This document shows positions 16,875-25,778 of a DNA stretch of 64,000 bases, in pieces. Location: the NCBI RefSeq assembly GCF_001262015.1, contig NZ_CP012074.1, positions 1,613,501 through 1,677,500 on the forward strand, read 5' to 3'. Each line of letters starts with the position of its first letter. Within the stretch, counting starts at the first letter, position 1. The position numbers and the translations under genes are program-made. The notes below the pieces were generated by a model. The model was not told where the DNA came from, searched no databases, and saw only the letters and a list, made by a program, of their open reading frames with translations. The stretch comes from Prevotella fusca JCM 17724 (GTDB lineage Bacteria > Bacteroidota > Bacteroidia > Bacteroidales > Bacteroidaceae).

Positions 16875-17291
16875 TTACTGCAAACTAAACCCTACTGCAT
16901 ACGCCTTAATCTTCGTCACCATAGAGAGCAGACCGTTGCTGCGTGTTGGTGAGAGATGCTGGCGAAGACCTATCTTGTCGATGAAATACAGGTCTGCATC
17001 AATAATCTCCTGTGGGGTATGGTTGTTCAGTACACGTATCAGAAGGGCGATGATACCCTTTGTGATGAGTGCATCTGAATCAGCAGTGAAGACGAGTTTA
17101 CCATCTACATTGTCACACTGCAGCCACACACGGCTCTGACAACCATCAATGAGGTTCTGTTCGTTCTTATACTGCTCGTCTAATGGCTCCAATTCATTAC
17201 CCAAGTCAATGAGCATCTGGTATTTGTCCATCCAATCGGTGAAGTCCTCGAACTCGCCGATTACGGCATCTTGTGCTTCGTTTATTGTCAT
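16875..17291 (-). CDS. sufE: SufE-family Fe-S cluster assembly protein
   Basis: Accepts sulfur from the cysteine desulfurase SufS and passes it to the SufBCD scaffold in the cytoplasm. The 138-residue length fits the family. The conserved sulfur-accepting cysteine is Cys51 in LIDGCQSRVWL, and the LTKG.IALLIRVLNNHTPQEI and GLRQHLSPTRSNGL blocks are characteristic. No other suf genes are nearby, which is common for stand-alone sufE in Bacteroidetes. It is followed downstream by a C/G-rich inverted-repeat element and the SpoU gene. Confidence 0.94.
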   Translation of the reverse strand: MTINEAQDAVIGEFEDFTDWMDKYQMLIDLGNELEPLDEQYKNEQNLIDGCQSRVWLQCDNVDGKLVFTADSDALITKGIIALLIRVLNNHTPQEIIDADLYFIDKIGLRQHLSPTRSNGLLSMVTKIKAYAVGFSLQ

Positions 17292-17349
17292 AATACAAAT
17301 GTTTTGTTTAATTCATAATTATGAATTCTGAATTTAGAATTAAGATGAA

Positions 17350-18594
17350 TTACTTTGTTACCAGCTTAAACAGTTTATCATTCGGGCGAACCTTATCCGG
17401 TACTGGGATTGAAACGCGCCAGCCTTGTTCTGCCAGTTCAACTGGATTGAGTTCATAACGGATTTCTTCCGCATTGAGGAACATCGCTCCAGTGCTGTTA
17501 CCAGTGATAAGCAGCTTGTCGCCCTTTGCGAAGGTATTGGCTTCCACGGCAATCTCAGCAACGCCAAGACGTGAGAAATACTTTATTACCTTACCGATGA
17601 GCACTTTCTTCTCAGTAGCCTTGTTACCGTATTCCTTCGTCCATTCACCCATCTTCTGACCTTGATAGTAGCCATCCCAGAAGCCACGGTTGAAGACTGT
17701 AGAGAGCCGCTCGTCCCACTGGTCTTTCTTCTCTTCAGTGAATGTACCGTCGAGGACACTCTCTATAGCCTCCTTATAGCAGCTGACAACGGTGTGAACA
17801 TACTCTGGTCCGCGGGCACGACCCTCGATCTTGAACACCCGTACACCAGCATCCATCATCTTATCAATGAAGCGAACACTCTTCAAGTCCTTCGGACTCA
17901 TGATGTACTTGTTGTCAATTTCCAGCTGGTTGCCCGTCTCGTTGTCCGTAACGGTGTAGCTGCGGCGGCATATCTGCACGCAGGCACCACGGTTGGCAGA
18001 GCGGTTGGCATCGTGAAGACTCATATAGCACTTGCCGGAAATAGCCATGCAGAAGGCACCGTGGCAGAACATCTCGATGCGGACAGGCTGCCCCTTCGGT
18101 CCACAGATGTTCTGTTTGATAATCTGCTCGTGTATCTCCTTCACCTGATCCATGTTCAGTTCGCGTGCCAGTACGGCAACATCAGCAAACTGAGCGTAGA
18201 ACTTCAGGGCGTCAATATTGGAGATGTTCAACTGTGTGGAGAGGTGAACCTCAACACCAACCTGTCGGCAATACATCATCACGGCTACGTCACTGGCAAT
18301 GACAGCAGTGATGTTGGCAGCCTTGGCAGCATCGATTATCTCGTGCATTGTCTCTATGTCCTCGCCATAGATGACTGTGTTCACCGTCAGATAAGTCTTG
18401 ATATTCTTTGCGTTGCAGGTCTCGGCAATCTCCTTCAGGTCGTCGATGGTGAAGTGGTTGGCAGAGTGTGAACGCATATTCAGCTGCCCGATACCGAAGT
18501 AAACTGAGTTGGCTCCGGCATTGATGGCAGCTGCCAGTGACTCACGTGAGCCGACAGGTGCCATTATTTCAAAATCGTTTGTATTCTTGTTCAT
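17350..18594 (-). CDS. U32-family protein (peptidase U32 / tRNA hydroxylation type)
   Basis: A 414-residue U32 protein. It begins with the conserved EIMAPVGSRESLAAAINAGANSVYFG barrel start. The family signature region IEMFCHGAFCMAISGKCYMS (about 173-191) and a second cysteine pair at 205 and 209 could bind a cluster. It also has KIEGRARGPEYV. In E. coli, U32 relatives RlhA and TrhP hydroxylate rRNA and tRNA with prephenate; the older protease label rests on few members. I cannot choose between these by sequence alone. The gene is monocistronic-looking; a TACCTTTG box on the minus strand at 18723-18730 is a candidate promoter. Confidence 0.9.
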   Translation of the reverse strand: MNKNTNDFEIMAPVGSRESLAAAINAGANSVYFGIGQLNMRSHSANHFTIDDLKEIAETCNAKNIKTYLTVNTVIYGEDIETMHEIIDAAKAANITAVIASDVAVMMYCRQVGVEVHLSTQLNISNIDALKFYAQFADVAVLARELNMDQVKEIHEQIIKQNICGPKGQPVRIEMFCHGAFCMAISGKCYMSLHDANRSANRGACVQICRRSYTVTDNETGNQLEIDNKYIMSPKDLKSVRFIDKMMDAGVRVFKIEGRARGPEYVHTVVSCYKEAIESVLDGTFTEEKKDQWDERLSTVFNRGFWDGYYQGQKMGEWTKEYGNKATEKKVLIGKVIKYFSRLGVAEIAVEANTFAKGDKLLITGNSTGAMFLNAEEIRYELNPVELAEQGWRVSIPVPDKVRPNDKLFKLVTK

Positions 18595-18857
18595 TGTTTT
18601 ATTTTCATTATCAGGCGATTATCAAGCAATGGGAACATCTGTAACCTTTATCAGAGTTATCCCTAAGTTTTGCTTAACCTATTGCTATCCTTTATTTGTT
18701 TTGAACGTGTCTGTTCAGTCTGCAAAGGTACAGAAAATATCCGATAAAGGACGTAAACGAGTTTGTAAGTTTTGCAAATTACTTGCATCAAGGCAATATA
18801 TTGCCACGTGTTTTAGCATCAACACCAATGGTGTTTACCATCAACACCATACGTGCG

Positions 18858-18886
18858 GACCCTCAGCACCACCCGTGCTGAGGGTC
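18858..18886. repeat. Perfect 12-bp hairpin in miaB upstream region
   Basis: GACCCTCAGCAC, a 5-base loop and the exact complement. Just upstream are ATCAACACCA direct repeats and an AACACC-AAT-GGTGTT palindrome. There is no T-run, so it is not a simple terminator. The 512-bp gap 18595-19106 otherwise holds only promoter-like boxes. Confidence 0.75.
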
Positions 18887-19044
18887 AACACATCAGCAGA
18901 AAACAGGAAGAAAGATTCCTTGAAACCATTGTTATATATCGTAAAAAACTAAGAATGAACTTATACTGGAAGTGTTTAAAGTCAGCATTGTTTAGCAGGA
19001 AAAACATATCAGTCCTTTTCTAAGAGTCAAATAGTCAGGCGGTT

Positions 19045-19077
19045 TTTCGGTTGTATGCAATAATTTTAGTAACTTTG
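19045..19077 (+). promoter_or_regulatory. Probable miaB promoter
   Basis: TAACTTTG at 19070-19077 matches the -7 consensus TAnnTTTG. TTCG about 20 bases upstream is a 3/4 match to the -33 box. It lies 30 bp before the miaB start. Confidence 0.6.
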
Positions 19078-19106
19078 CATGCTATTTTTTTCGAGATAAC
19101 AGAAGA

Positions 19107-20435
19107 ATGAAGAAACTATATATTGAAACATACGGCTGCCAGATGAATGTGGCAGACTCCGAGGTTGTGGCTTCTGTCATGAAGATGGCAGGCTATGACG
19201 TATGCGAGAATGAGGATGAAGCAGATGCTATCTTCCTCAATACCTGCTCTATACGTGAGAATGCAGAGAACAAAATCTATAACCGTCTGGAGGCATTGCA
19301 CGCCGAGCAGAAGAAAGGTCGCGACCTGATTCTGGGCGTATTGGGATGTATGGCAGAGCGTGTGAAGGATGATCTTATTCAAAACCACCATGCCAACCTT
19401 GTGTGTGGACCTGACTCTTACCTCAACTTGCCTGATATGATTGCGCAGTGTGAGAACGGTACGAATGCAATGGATATTGAACTCTCTACTACTGAGACTT
19501 ATCGTGACGTCATTCCACAACGTATTGGTGGTAACAGAGTGTCGGGCTTCGTCAGTATTATGCGTGGCTGCAACAACTTCTGTCACTATTGTATCGTGCC
19601 TTTCACCCGTGGTCGTGAGCGTTCACGTGATGTCGAAAGCATCATGAGGGAGGTTAAGGACCTGCATGACAAGGGCTTCAAGGAGGTTACACTCTTAGGT
19701 CAGAACGTCAATTCATACGGTTTGTTGCCGAATGGCAAGCGTCCGGAGAATGGCGTTTCATTTGCTGAGCTGCTGCACATGGTAGCACAGAGCGTGCCGG
19801 ATATGCGTGTACGCTTCACGACTTCCAACCCTGAAGATATGACGGAGGATATTATCGAGGCGGTAGCAACCGAGCCTAACCTCTGCAACCATATCCACTT
19901 CCCTGCGCAGAGTGGCAGTAACAGTGTGCTGAAGCTGATGAACCGCAAGTACACCCGTGAGGATTACCTTGAGAAGGTGGCTGCCATCCGCCGTCTTATT
20001 CCTGACTGTGGACTTACAACTGACATCTTCACAGGCTATCATAATGAGTCAGAAGAAGACTTCCAGCAGACGCTCTCGCTGATGCGTGAGGTAGGTTTCG
20101 ATTCAGCCTTTATGTTCAAATACTCTGAACGACCGGGAACATATGCGGCAAAGCATCTTCCTGACAACGTTTCCGAGGAAGAGAAAATCCGCCGTCTGAA
20201 TGAGTTGATCCGACTTCAGACAGAGATTTCAGCCGAGCAGAACAAGAAAGACGAGGGCAAGGAGTTTGATATTCTCATTGAACGCTTTGGCAAACGAAGC
20301 CGTGAACAGCTCATGGGACGCACTCCACAGAACAAGGCTGTGGTCATGCCACGTGGCAATCACCATATCGGTGAGACCGTCCGTGTACGTATCACAGGCT
20401 CTACCAGTGCCACACTCTTTGGAGAAGAAGTGTAA
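19107..20435 (+). CDS. miaB: tRNA-2-methylthio-N6-dimethylallyladenosine synthase
   Basis: Radical-SAM methylthiotransferase that adds the 2-methylthio group to i6A37 of tRNAs reading UNN codons. The 442-residue protein has the three domains in order: N-terminal MTTase with cluster cysteines Cys11, Cys47 and Cys81; the radical SAM domain with CNNFCHYC (Cys155, 159, 162); and a C-terminal TRAM domain (KEFDILIERFGKR ... HHIGETVRVRITGST). All key residues are present. It has its own promoter and a strong terminator right after the stop. The next gene's promoter overlaps that terminator. Confidence 0.97.
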   Translation: MKKLYIETYGCQMNVADSEVVASVMKMAGYDVCENEDEADAIFLNTCSIRENAENKIYNRLEALHAEQKKGRDLILGVLGCMAERVKDDLIQNHHANLVCGPDSYLNLPDMIAQCENGTNAMDIELSTTETYRDVIPQRIGGNRVSGFVSIMRGCNNFCHYCIVPFTRGRERSRDVESIMREVKDLHDKGFKEVTLLGQNVNSYGLLPNGKRPENGVSFAELLHMVAQSVPDMRVRFTTSNPEDMTEDIIEAVATEPNLCNHIHFPAQSGSNSVLKLMNRKYTREDYLEKVAAIRRLIPDCGLTTDIFTGYHNESEEDFQQTLSLMREVGFDSAFMFKYSERPGTYAAKHLPDNVSEEEKIRRLNELIRLQTEISAEQNKKDEGKEFDILIERFGKRSREQLMGRTPQNKAVVMPRGNHHIGETVRVRITGSTSATLFGEEV

Positions 20436-20456
20436 ATATACTTTATATATAAAGGT

Positions 20457-20490
20457 AAAACCGCAAAACAATTTTGCGGTTTTGCTTTTT
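20457..20490 (+). terminator. Intrinsic terminator of miaB
   Basis: AAAACCGCAAAA, three loop bases and TTTTGCGGTTTT form a perfect 12-bp stem followed by GCTTTTT. It lies 22 bp after the stop codon. Confidence 0.9.
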
Positions 20491-20503
20491 ATAGCTATAT
20501 TTG
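20473..20503 (+). promoter_or_regulatory. MsbA-like gene promoter overlapping the terminator
   Basis: TATATTTG at 20496-20503 is a -7 box. TTTG at 20473-20476 with a 19-base spacer is a -33 box that lies within the descending arm of the miaB terminator hairpin. Confidence 0.6.
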
Positions 20504-20535
20504 CAGAATTGAATATAAGATAAGAAGATAAGTTG

Positions 20536-22395
20536 ATGAAGGAATTCATACACGTTTTACGCAGGTTCGTACCGCCATATAAGAAGTATCTTGTGCTGTC
20601 AATCATTTTCAATATATTGTCAGCCATTCTGAACATCTTTTCCTTTGCAACGCTTATTCCGCTCCTTCAGATTCTCTTCAAGGTGGATGCAGGAACGGGA
20701 GCGATGCGTGCAATGTCATGGAATGAAGGCTCTTTCAAGGAGGTATTGTCGAACAATGCGGATTATTACACACAGATATACATTACCAGCTGGGGACCTA
20801 CAACAGTCCTGTTGGTTATCGGTCTGGCACTTGCCTTCATGACATTTCTGAAGACAGGTGCCTACTTCCTGTCATCAGCTTCCATCATTCCTATCCGGAC
20901 GGGCGTTGTACGTGACATCCGTAACCAGCTCTATGAGAAGATAACATCCCTTTCTTTAGGCTTCTTCAGCGAGGAAAGGAAGGGAGACATCATCGCCCGC
21001 ATGAGTGGTGACGTACAGGAGATTGACAGTTCCATCATGTCATCCATCGACATGCTCTTCAAGAATCCTGTCCTTATCATCATTTACTTTACCACCCTGA
21101 TTGTTATTTCCTGGCAGCTGACGCTCTTCACCCTCTTCTTTGTTCCCATCTTCGGATGGTTTATGGGCTTTGTCGGCAGGAAACTGAAGCAGAACAGTAT
21201 GACAGCACAGAAACTATGGAGTGACACGATGAGCCAGGTTGAAGAGACTTTAGGCGGATTAAGAGTCATCAAGGCTTTCTGTGCAGAGGGATTGATGAAC
21301 GAACGCTTTGACAAAATCAACTCCCAGTACCGCAATGATGTCATGCGTGTGAATATCCGGCAGCAGTTAGCTCACCCGATGAGCGAGTTCCTCGGTACGG
21401 TGATGATTGTTGTTGTGCTTTGGTTTGGTGGTACACTCGTATTGGGAGAGTACCCGATTATCAGTGGACCAACCTTCATCTACTATCTTGTCATCCTCTA
21501 CAGCATTATCAATCCGCTGAAAGAATTCTCCCGTGCAGGCTATAACATTCCCAAGGGACTTGCCTCTATGGAGCGTGTGGATAAGATTCTAAAGGCAGAG
21601 GTGAAGATACAGGATCCAGAGAAGCCGGTACATATTGATTCCTTTAAACATGAGATTGAGTTCCGCCATGTCAGCTTTGCCTATACTGATGGTAAAGACA
21701 GTGACGGTAATCCAGTCCTTTGCTGGGTACTGAAGGATATAAACCTCACCATACCAAAGGGTAAGACGGTAGCCTTGGTAGGACAGAGTGGTAGCGGAAA
21801 GTCAACCTTGCTCGACCTCATTCCCCGTTACTACGATGTGCAGGAGGGCGAAATACTCATCGACGGAATTAACATTAAGGACTTGGGAGTACACGACCTG
21901 CGCCAGCTCATCGGTAATGTTAATCAGGAGGCAATCCTCTTCAACGACAGTTTCAAGAACAATATCTCCTTCGGAGTCAATGCAACAGACGAGGCAATTG
22001 CCGAAGCGGCAAAGATTGCCAATGCACATGAGTTTATCCTCAACAGTGAGAAAGGATACGATACGAACATCGGCGACCGTGGCGGACGTCTGTCCGGAGG
22101 ACAACGTCAGCGTGTCAGCATTGCCCGTGCCATCCTCAAGAATCCACCGATTCTTATCCTTGACGAAGCTACTTCAGCCCTTGATACAGAGAGCGAGCGT
22201 CTTGTCCAGGATGCCCTCTACAAACTTATGAAGACCCGTACCACCATAGCTGTTGCCCACCGCCTTTCCACTATCAAGAATTCTGATGAAATCTGCGTGA
22301 TGCACGAAGGTGAAATCGTGGAGCGTGGAACGCACGAAGAGCTTATGGGAATGGATGGATATTACAAGAAACTGCATGATATGCAGGAGATTTAA
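20536..22395 (+). CDS. MsbA-like ABC exporter (fused permease and ATPase)
   Basis: A 619-residue half-transporter that works as a homodimer in the inner membrane, most likely flipping lipid A-core (MsbA role) given the acyltransferase nearby. The N-terminal half has six membrane spans. The ATPase half has Walker A GQSGSGKST (about residue 417), the Q-loop, the signature LSGGQRQR (about 518) and Walker B ILILDEATSALD. An upstream TTG codon adjoins the ATG at 20536, which I take as the start. It begins a run of plus-strand envelope genes, with 22 bp to the next start. Confidence 0.9.
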   Translation: MKEFIHVLRRFVPPYKKYLVLSIIFNILSAILNIFSFATLIPLLQILFKVDAGTGAMRAMSWNEGSFKEVLSNNADYYTQIYITSWGPTTVLLVIGLALAFMTFLKTGAYFLSSASIIPIRTGVVRDIRNQLYEKITSLSLGFFSEERKGDIIARMSGDVQEIDSSIMSSIDMLFKNPVLIIIYFTTLIVISWQLTLFTLFFVPIFGWFMGFVGRKLKQNSMTAQKLWSDTMSQVEETLGGLRVIKAFCAEGLMNERFDKINSQYRNDVMRVNIRQQLAHPMSEFLGTVMIVVVLWFGGTLVLGEYPIISGPTFIYYLVILYSIINPLKEFSRAGYNIPKGLASMERVDKILKAEVKIQDPEKPVHIDSFKHEIEFRHVSFAYTDGKDSDGNPVLCWVLKDINLTIPKGKTVALVGQSGSGKSTLLDLIPRYYDVQEGEILIDGINIKDLGVHDLRQLIGNVNQEAILFNDSFKNNISFGVNATDEAIAEAAKIANAHEFILNSEKGYDTNIGDRGGRLSGGQRQRVSIARAILKNPPILILDEATSALDTESERLVQDALYKLMKTRTTIAVAHRLSTIKNSDEICVMHEGEIVERGTHEELMGMDGYYKKLHDMQEI

Positions 22396-22417
22396 AAGTC
22401 CAGAAGCATTGAAAGAA

Positions 22418-24430
22418 ATGAAAAGTTTACTGAAATCAACATTTGCTTCGCCAATAGCGTTAGTGTTTAACTTGCTGTTGGCATATGCTATTTTCTTCAT
22501 CGCACGATTGACTTATTTCTTAGTCAATTACAGTTATTTCATTGACGGTCTCAGTATTTCATCGCTTTGGTTGTGGGTGCGAGGGAGTCTTCTCTTTGAT
22601 ACGACCGCCATTCTTTACACGCATATTCTCTACATCGTGATGATGCTTCTGCCTCTATGGCGGAAGGAAACCCCCATCTATCACAAGGTTTGCAAGTGGG
22701 TATTCATGGTTGTCAATGCCTTGTCACTTGCCATCAACCTTGCCGACTCAGTATATTTCCCCTTCACACTGCGCCGCACGACGACCAGTGTGTTCCGTGA
22801 GTTCGACAATGAGAACAACCTTGCCGGCATCTTGTTCCACAATGCTGTTACTCATTGGTACCTTATCCTTATTTTCATTATCGTCCTATGGCTTGCCAAT
22901 AAGCTGTATGTAATGCCGCGTACCGACCACCGCAGCTATGCAAGTCTGCGACAACGGCTGGTTTATGCGGCACAGCTATTCCTATGCCTTGCCGTAGCTG
23001 CCGTCCTTACCGTTGCCGGTTGCCGAGGCGGACTGCAGTCGGGTGTGCGCCCGATAACCATCAGTAATGCTAACCAGTACGTGGAGCGTCCGACTGATTG
23101 TGCCTTGGTGCTCAACACCCCCTTTGCCCTTATCCGCACGATAGGTAAGTCCGACTTTGCAGTTCCCGATTACTTCCTTTCTCTGGCGGCTGCAAGTGAG
23201 GTCTATAATCCTGTTCAATGGATGGTATATAAGGAGCCAAGCCCAGCTTCGGGCGTACGTCTTCCAAACAAGAAGAACATTGTTATCCTCATTGTTGAGA
23301 GCTTCGGACGAGAGTATATTGGAGGTTTTAACCGTGACTTCTTCGATGGAAAATACAAAGGTTATACACCGAATGTAGACAAACTCATAGACAAGAGTCT
23401 CGTTTATCGCTTCTCCTATTGCAACGGACGGAAGAGTATTGACGGTATGCCGTCCATCCTCTGCGGTATTCCCCGCTTTGGAGAACCCTTCATCCTCACG
23501 CCTGCTTCGATGAACGACTATACAGGTATGCCGGGATTACTCAGTAAGTGGGGCTATCAGACAGCCTTCTTCCATGGTGCCAATCGTGGTTCGATGGGCT
23601 TCCTTGCCTTTGCCAATAAGATAGGATTCCAGAAGTATTACGGTCGGCAGGACTACAGTGAAGACCCTCGTTTCGGTGGTGATAAGGACTTCGATGGCAA
23701 CTGGGGCATCTGGGATGAGCCTTTCCTGCAGTACTACTGTACGAAGATGGGCGAGATGAAACAGCCCTTTATGACCGCTCTCTTCACCGTCTCAAGCCAC
23801 GACCCATTTGTGGTTCCGGAGAAGTATAAGAACGTTTACAAAGAAGAGCACCTCCCTATTCAAAAGTGCATCCGCTATACTGATATGGCGATAGGCAAGT
23901 TCTTCGAGTCAGCAAGCAAGCAGCCTTGGTTCAAGAACACCATCTTTGTTCTCACGAGCGACCACACCAACCAGAGCGATCACGAGCAGTATATGACCGA
24001 CATCGGTGGCTTCTGTTCACCTATTATTATATATGACCCATCCGAGGAAATCAAGCCGGGACGTATAGACGGTGTCGCACAGCAGATTGACATTATGCCG
24101 ACACTGTTCTATCACATCGGTTATAATGCCGGTCCTTACCTCTCCTTCGGAAAAGACCTCCTGCATACACCAGCAGAAGAGACTTGGGCTGTGAACTATC
24201 TGAACGGTATTTACCAGTATGTAAAATATGGTTATGTACTCCAATGGGACGGCAAACAGACAAAAGCCATCTATCGGGTGACTGACGCACTGATGAAGCA
24301 GAACCTGCTCGGACACGTGCCTGAACAGGCAAAGATGGAACAGGAACTGAAGGCTATCATCTATCAGTATATGTATCGTATGGTACACGATAAAATGCAC
24401 CCAACGATTAAAAATCCAGAATTTAAATGA
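22418..24430 (+). CDS. Membrane sulfatase-fold enzyme (LTA synthase/phosphoethanolamine transferase type)
   Basis: A 670-residue inner-membrane protein. I start at ATG 22418, which follows a GAAAGAA ribosome site; an earlier in-frame Met lies inside the upstream gene. About five membrane spans precede an extracytoplasmic alkaline-phosphatase-superfamily domain. Metal and nucleophile elements are visible: ILIVESFGREY (about 290), the NGRKSIDGMPS block with a Ser/Thr nucleophile (about 335), SSHDPF and TSDHTNQSDH (about 513). Members move phosphoglycerol or phosphoethanolamine onto lipids or glycans. In this context a lipid A or phospholipid-linked substrate is likely, but it is not proven. It overlaps the next gene by 4 bp. 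Confidence 0.85.
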   Translation: MKSLLKSTFASPIALVFNLLLAYAIFFIARLTYFLVNYSYFIDGLSISSLWLWVRGSLLFDTTAILYTHILYIVMMLLPLWRKETPIYHKVCKWVFMVVNALSLAINLADSVYFPFTLRRTTTSVFREFDNENNLAGILFHNAVTHWYLILIFIIVLWLANKLYVMPRTDHRSYASLRQRLVYAAQLFLCLAVAAVLTVAGCRGGLQSGVRPITISNANQYVERPTDCALVLNTPFALIRTIGKSDFAVPDYFLSLAAASEVYNPVQWMVYKEPSPASGVRLPNKKNIVILIVESFGREYIGGFNRDFFDGKYKGYTPNVDKLIDKSLVYRFSYCNGRKSIDGMPSILCGIPRFGEPFILTPASMNDYTGMPGLLSKWGYQTAFFHGANRGSMGFLAFANKIGFQKYYGRQDYSEDPRFGGDKDFDGNWGIWDEPFLQYYCTKMGEMKQPFMTALFTVSSHDPFVVPEKYKNVYKEEHLPIQKCIRYTDMAIGKFFESASKQPWFKNTIFVLTSDHTNQSDHEQYMTDIGGFCSPIIIYDPSEEIKPGRIDGVAQQIDIMPTLFYHIGYNAGPYLSFGKDLLHTPAEETWAVNYLNGIYQYVKYGYVLQWDGKQTKAIYRVTDALMKQNLLGHVPEQAKMEQELKAIIYQYMYRMVHDKMHPTIKNPEFK

Positions 24431-25383
24431 AAAAAGCCCTTTATAAAACCCTTTATTTCCTCGCTTACGGCTTCTGGTATCTGCTGGCACTCCTGCCTTT
24501 CCCAGTGCTGTATCTGCTTTCTGACGGTCTCTATCTGTTGATGTCACGGGTAGTAAAGTACCGCCACAAGGTGATAAGGAAGAATCTCAAGAGCAGTTTC
24601 CCGGAGAAGACCGATGAGGAACTCTGCCATATTGAGCGGAAATTTCACCGCTGGTTCTGCGATTACATCGTTGAGACACTGAAACTCATGACGATGAGTA
24701 AGAAGCAACTGATGGAGCGTATGACCTTTACTGGTACGGAAGAGCTGAACAGGGTGCTGTCGGAAGGGAAGTCGGCTGCCGTCTATCTGGGGCATCTGGG
24801 TAACTGGGAGTGGATTACCTCCCTGCCTTACTGGGTCGACAATGCCCTCTGCTGCCAGCTTTATCACCCACTGGAGAACGAATACTTCGACCGTCTTTTC
24901 AAATTCGTACGTGAGCGTCACGGTGCGCTCTGCATTCCTATGCAGGAGTCGTTGCGCAAGATTATACAGTTCGGACGCAGCGGGAAGCCCCTTGTTGTGG
25001 GCTATATCTCCGACCAGACACCTTTCTGGTGGAACATACATCACTGGATTCAGTTCATGAATCAGGAGACGCCTGTGCTTACAGGAGCAGAACGTATCGT
25101 GAAGCATACACGTCAGGTCTTCGTTTATGGCGACGTTACACGTACCAGCCGTGGTCATTACAACTGCGAGTTCCGCATCATCCGTGAAGAAACAAAGGGA
25201 CTGCCGGAGTACGAGATAACCGACCTTTATTTCCAGGAACTTGAGAAGTCCATTCGTAATCAGCCCGAAATCTATCTTTGGAGCCACAACAGATGGAAAC
25301 GTACACGTGCCCGCTTTGATGAATATTTCGAAGAGATTGATGGCAAAGTACACCTGCGTGAGGGGAAGGAGATGATTTATTAA
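24427..25383 (+). CDS. LpxL/HtrB-type lysophospholipid acyltransferase
   Basis: A 318-residue acyltransferase with an N-terminal membrane anchor. It shows the HLGNWEW version of the HxxxxD/E catalytic motif around residue 123, and LSDQTPFWWN-like and PVLTGAERIVKHT segments seen in the LpxL/LpxM family, which adds secondary acyl chains to lipid A on the inner face of the membrane. The ATGA overlap with the upstream sulfatase-fold gene indicates translational coupling. With the MsbA-like exporter two genes upstream, this makes lipid A maturation the most reasonable theme. Chain specificity cannot be told. Confidence 0.88.
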   Translation: MKKALYKTLYFLAYGFWYLLALLPFPVLYLLSDGLYLLMSRVVKYRHKVIRKNLKSSFPEKTDEELCHIERKFHRWFCDYIVETLKLMTMSKKQLMERMTFTGTEELNRVLSEGKSAAVYLGHLGNWEWITSLPYWVDNALCCQLYHPLENEYFDRLFKFVRERHGALCIPMQESLRKIIQFGRSGKPLVVGYISDQTPFWWNIHHWIQFMNQETPVLTGAERIVKHTRQVFVYGDVTRTSRGHYNCEFRIIREETKGLPEYEITDLYFQELEKSIRNQPEIYLWSHNRWKRTRARFDEYFEEIDGKVHLREGKEMIY

Positions 25384-25778
25384 ACTGCATCCAATGCTGA
25401 AGCCTGTTCTCTTCACAGTCAGCTGAGGTGGGGAGAGGCTTGAAACCTTTGCCAACAGCTAATTGTCAGGATGCGTTTCGGCTATCCCCTGTAATGGACA
25501 TAAAAGCTGGAATCATCCGTATGAAACATGGGCAGCCTTGACAACCACCGTATTAAGAAATGTGAAAGCAGCCTGTTTACAGCTATATAAAGCATTTTCC
25601 CATGTAGTTTCCTGTGCTCAAGTGTTCTTTATGAAGGTCAAGAGCGAATTTGAAAAAGGCTGTGGAAAAATGCTCATCACATAGTTTGTGAGTAGAAAGA
25701 ATGCTGAAATAGATAGCTGTTGATGCTTTGTTATATCTGCATTCATACTATTAAAAATGAAATAAGTTAAATCAAATA
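25384..25778. other. Intergenic, no feature seen
   Basis: About 395 bp with no convincing ORF, terminator or repeat. A TATATCTG sequence near 25733 is only a weak -7 candidate for the next gene. Confidence 0.5.

Noticed and set aside
17662..18471. 269-codon open frame on the plus strand opposite the U32 gene
   Set aside because: It is a shadow of the U32 gene; the minus-strand protein has clear family motifs and no signal or domain is visible on the plus strand.
24544..25455. 303-codon open frame opposite the LpxL-like gene
   Set aside because: No recognisable motif, and the plus-strand acyltransferase has the HLGNWE motif and coupled start.
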